From Bacteroidales bacterium UBA1680 (lineage in GTDB: Bacteria > Bacteroidota > Bacteroidia > Bacteroidales > UBA932): a stretch of 64,000 nt of DNA. Position 1 is the first letter of the stretch, and each line of letters starts with the position of its first letter. This document shows positions 61,883 to 64,000 of the stretch, piece after piece. The stretch is taken from the NCBI GenBank assembly GCA_002320605.1, contig DCKG01000032.1:1583-65582 (forward strand), in the 5' to 3' direction. The translations under genes were made by a program, and so were the position numbers. The notes under the pieces are model-generated. The model saw only the letters and a list, made by a program, of their open reading frames with translations. It was not told the origin of the DNA and did not search any database.

Positions 61883-62875
61883 ATGATTGAACAACTCACA
61901 CAAGACATTCTTACGGGAATGAATGGAACTCTCACCGAAGAGCAGCAGAATAGGCTGCGAATGGTGCTGTCAAATGTTCTTGGCGGCTTTACTATCGAGA
62001 AACGTATGACCGACAAGGAGCAGGAATCCAAAAATAACACACTGATTCTTAAATCTTTCCTGTCGGCAAAAAAAGTCGAGGGATGCTCAGAAAAGACTCT
62101 CGCATATTATGAGTCCACACTTGTAAAATTGCTGGAATCCATAGATAAAGGTCTGTCAGAGATGACAACTAATGATGTCCGGCAGTACCTTGCCACCTTC
62201 AAGGAGAGACGGGGCTCCAGCAAGGTGACCATCGACAATATCCGAAGGATATTCTCCAGTTTTTTCTCATGGCTCGAAGATGAGGACTACATTATCAAGA
62301 ATCCTGTGAAACGCATACACCGGGTAAGGGCGGACAGCCTCGTCAAGGAGGTCATCAGTGATGAATCTATGGAAATCCTCCGGGACTCCTGCGTTGAAAT
62401 GCGAGACCTAGCCATGATAGATTTGCTCGCTTCAACCGGGATGAGGGTCGGGGAACTTTTCCGCATCAACATTTCCGATATTGATTTCCAAGAACGGCAA
62501 TGCGTTGTTTTCGGGAAAGGAAATAAGGAACGGACAGTGTATTTCAACGCCCGTACAAAGATTCATTTGCAAAATTATATCCGCAGCCGGGAAGACAACA
62601 ATCCAGCCCTTTTCGTATCCCTTGCAAAGCCGTTTAATAGACTGACTATCAACGGTATAGAAAAAAGACTCCACTATCTCGGAGAGCAAGTAAACATGGC
62701 AAAAGTTCATCCACATAAATTCCGCAGGACGTTGGCCACCACCGCCATCGACAAAGGCATGCCCATTGAGCAAGTCCAGAAATTGCTCGGTCATCAGAGA
62801 ATAGACACAACTTTGCATTATGCGATGGTTGACCAGAACAATGTCAAGAATTCACACAGAAAATTCATGAATTGA
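61883..62875 (+). CDS. Tyrosine recombinase of the HsdS inversion type
   Basis: This 330-aa XerD-like phage integrase family protein has an N-terminal SAM-like core-binding domain (about 50-135, LILKSFLSAKKVEG) and a catalytic domain with Arg in STGMRVGELFRI, HPHKFRRTLATT, GHQRIDTTLHYA and the nucleophile Tyr in LHYAMVDQ. The start at 61883 (MIEQLTQDIL) is preferred over 61847 because upstream sequence reads as hsdS on the other strand. In Bacteroides, recombinases in this place invert hsdS segments and give phase-variable methylation. It is separated from the hsdS cassette by only 17 bases of the open hsdS frame. Confidence 0.85.
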   Translation: MIEQLTQDILTGMNGTLTEEQQNRLRMVLSNVLGGFTIEKRMTDKEQESKNNTLILKSFLSAKKVEGCSEKTLAYYESTLVKLLESIDKGLSEMTTNDVRQYLATFKERRGSSKVTIDNIRRIFSSFFSWLEDEDYIIKNPVKRIHRVRADSLVKEVISDESMEILRDSCVEMRDLAMIDLLASTGMRVGELFRINISDIDFQERQCVVFGKGNKERTVYFNARTKIHLQNYIRSREDNNPALFVSLAKPFNRLTINGIEKRLHYLGEQVNMAKVHPHKFRRTLATTAIDKGMPIEQVQKLLGHQRIDTTLHYAMVDQNNVKNSHRKFMN

Positions 62876-62898
62876 CAAGGGTATTGGCAGAAAATCCT

Positions 62899-62906
62899 TA
62901 ACTTTG
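62899..62906 (+). promoter_or_regulatory. -7 element of the AlbA_2 gene
   Basis: TAACTTTG, a full TAnnTTTG match, 20 bases before the ATG at 62927. The -33 element is not clear. Confidence 0.45.
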
Positions 62907-62926
62907 GATGCTAAAGTGTTAGGATT

Positions 62927-64000
62927 ATGGCCATTGAGACCCAACATATAGAGTTCAAACGGATATGGAAGGATGACTACCTCAAATGGATTTGCGGCTT
63001 TGCGAACTCCGAGGGTGGACAGCTTTTCATCGGTGTTGATGACAGTGGTAATCCTGTGGGGCTTGACAATGCTAGGAAACTGATGGAGGATATTCCCAAC
63101 AAGATAGCCGCCACCTTGGGTGTTGTCGTTGGAGTCAATTTGGTAGAGAACTATTCGAAGCAATATATCTCCATATCCATACCTGTTAGCAGTGCACCTA
63201 TAGCATATCAAGGGAAGTACTATATTCGCTCCGGAGCGACTTTGCAAGAATTGTCTGGCATTGCATTGCAGGACTTTGTGATGCGGAAAATAGGACTTAC
63301 TTGGGAATCTCAGGCAGTGCCAGAAGCAACCCTTGACGACATTGATCCGAAGGCAATCAAGTACTTCATTGAGAGAGGAATCTGGTCTCATAGGATTCCC
63401 GAAAGCGCACTAAATGATTCTGCTGAAACTGTTCTTCGCAACAGGAACCTCATTGACAAAAACGGTCGTCTTACCCTTGCCGCCCTGTTGTTGTTCGGGA
63501 AGAATCCACAACAATACTGCTTGACCGCACGTGTGAAAATAGGTATGTTCGGCCCCGGATATTCCGACCTAGAGGGACAGAATATCGTGGATGGCAATCT
63601 TATTCAGATGGCAGACCGGGTCATGGATGTCCTTGACCAGAAATATTTGATGCGTCCTATTCATTACGAAGGATGGCTTCGAATGGAACCACTTGAAATT
63701 CCGGACGACGCTTTGAGGGAGATACTATATAACTCCATCATTCACAAGGATTACCGTGGAGGAGAGATTACGATTCGGGTATTCAAAGACCATCTGGAAA
63801 TATGGAATCCCGGAAAGCTACCGGAGGATTTTGACATTGACAGGCTGTGGGAAAGGCATGGCTCTGTCAAGCGAAATAATCTGATTGCCGAAGCCTTCTA
63901 TTATGCCGGGTTCATAGAGAATTGGGGACGGGGCTTCGAGAAGATACATAATGCTTTCATTGCTGAGAACTTGAAACTTCCCACCTTTTCCTCTCATACC
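62927..64000 (+). CDS. AlbA_2/Schlafen-type ATP-binding protein, 3' end outside the window
   Basis: The frame is open from the ATG to the last base (358 codons), so the gene continues to the right. Residues 6-115 form an AlbA_2 (Schlafen-like) domain: HIEFKRIW, FANSEGGQLFIGVDDSGN and KYYIRSGATLQELS. Residues from about 255 match the GHKL-like HATPase_c_4 part of the family, with REILYNSIIHKDYRG, LEIWNPGKLPED and ENWGRGFEKI. These proteins are annotated as putative transcriptional regulators and also turn up in anti-phage islands. Its place next to an invertible restriction locus fits the latter. A -7 element lies 20 bases upstream of the ATG. Confidence 0.82.
   Translation, partial: MAIETQHIEFKRIWKDDYLKWICGFANSEGGQLFIGVDDSGNPVGLDNARKLMEDIPNKIAATLGVVVGVNLVENYSKQYISISIPVSSAPIAYQGKYYIRSGATLQELSGIALQDFVMRKIGLTWESQAVPEATLDDIDPKAIKYFIERGIWSHRIPESALNDSAETVLRNRNLIDKNGRLTLAALLLFGKNPQQYCLTARVKIGMFGPGYSDLEGQNIVDGNLIQMADRVMDVLDQKYLMRPIHYEGWLRMEPLEIPDDALREILYNSIIHKDYRGGEITIRVFKDHLEIWNPGKLPEDFDIDRLWERHGSVKRNNLIAEAFYYAGFIENWGRGFEKIHNAFIAENLKLPTFSSHT

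Overview
The window looks like a Bacteroidales chromosome of roughly balanced GC. The evidence is two SusC/SusD loci, lipoproteins with an N-terminal SC box, an ECF sigma/FecR pair, an STN-domain TonB receptor, and many promoters of the Bacteroidetes type (TTTG/TTG, about 20 bp, TAnnTTTG). A Rikenellaceae-like or uncultured gut lineage is plausible, but the sequence does not settle it.

Layout. 1-297 is gene-poor and carries a dispersed palindromic element and an 18-bp tandem repeat. 298-5544 (-) is a compact operon: parE, a PlsC-type acyltransferase, an acyl-CoA synthetase and a threonine aldolase. 5658-8138 (+) holds a DUF1573 protein, a PF11449-type metal exporter and a 57-aa ferredoxin with its own promoter. 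8187-20424 (-) is a complete starch-utilisation locus: MFS transporter, susC, susD, susE, susF, a susG-type amylase and a susA-type neopullulanase. It faces a divergent LytS/LytTR two-component pair (20598-22795), and the gap holds an 11-bp direct repeat with 21-bp periodicity. Overlapping the regulator gene is a Vsr endonuclease fused to a degenerate C5 cytosine methyltransferase. 24157-34577 holds a GH73/LysM glucosaminidase, mltG, a DUF234 ATPase with a palindromic leader, a RelA/SpoT protein with a broken hydrolase motif, a DUF4965 family protein and uvrB.

34729-45039 (-) is a second polysaccharide-utilisation locus, in the order HAD phosphatase, ECF sigma, FecR, SusC with STN domain, SusD, DUF1735 lipoprotein, GH43-like lipoprotein. 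45176-57722 (+) carries a second acyl-CoA synthetase, htpG, a hypothetical protein, an LRR protein, a gene remnant, a two-domain FGE-type lipoprotein, the glycine cleavage genes gcvT-gcvH-gcvPA-gcvPB and a secreted Gfo/Idh/MocA oxidoreductase. Two tandem stem-loop repeats and tRNA-Ala(GGC) follow.

58037-64000 is an accessory region: a gene-free structured stretch, a DUF4143 ATPase, a truncated IS3-type element, an hsdS half-gene facing a tyrosine recombinase (the layout of a phase-variable type I specificity locus), and an AlbA_2/Schlafen-type gene running off the right edge.

The starch locus shows how genes work together here. SusC/D/E/F capture and import starch oligosaccharides, the SusG-like enzyme cuts starch at the surface, the SusA-like enzyme trims products and the MFS protein moves small sugars across the inner membrane. 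The LytTR pair is the likely regulator. In the second locus, the STN domain of SusC should signal to FecR and the ECF sigma.
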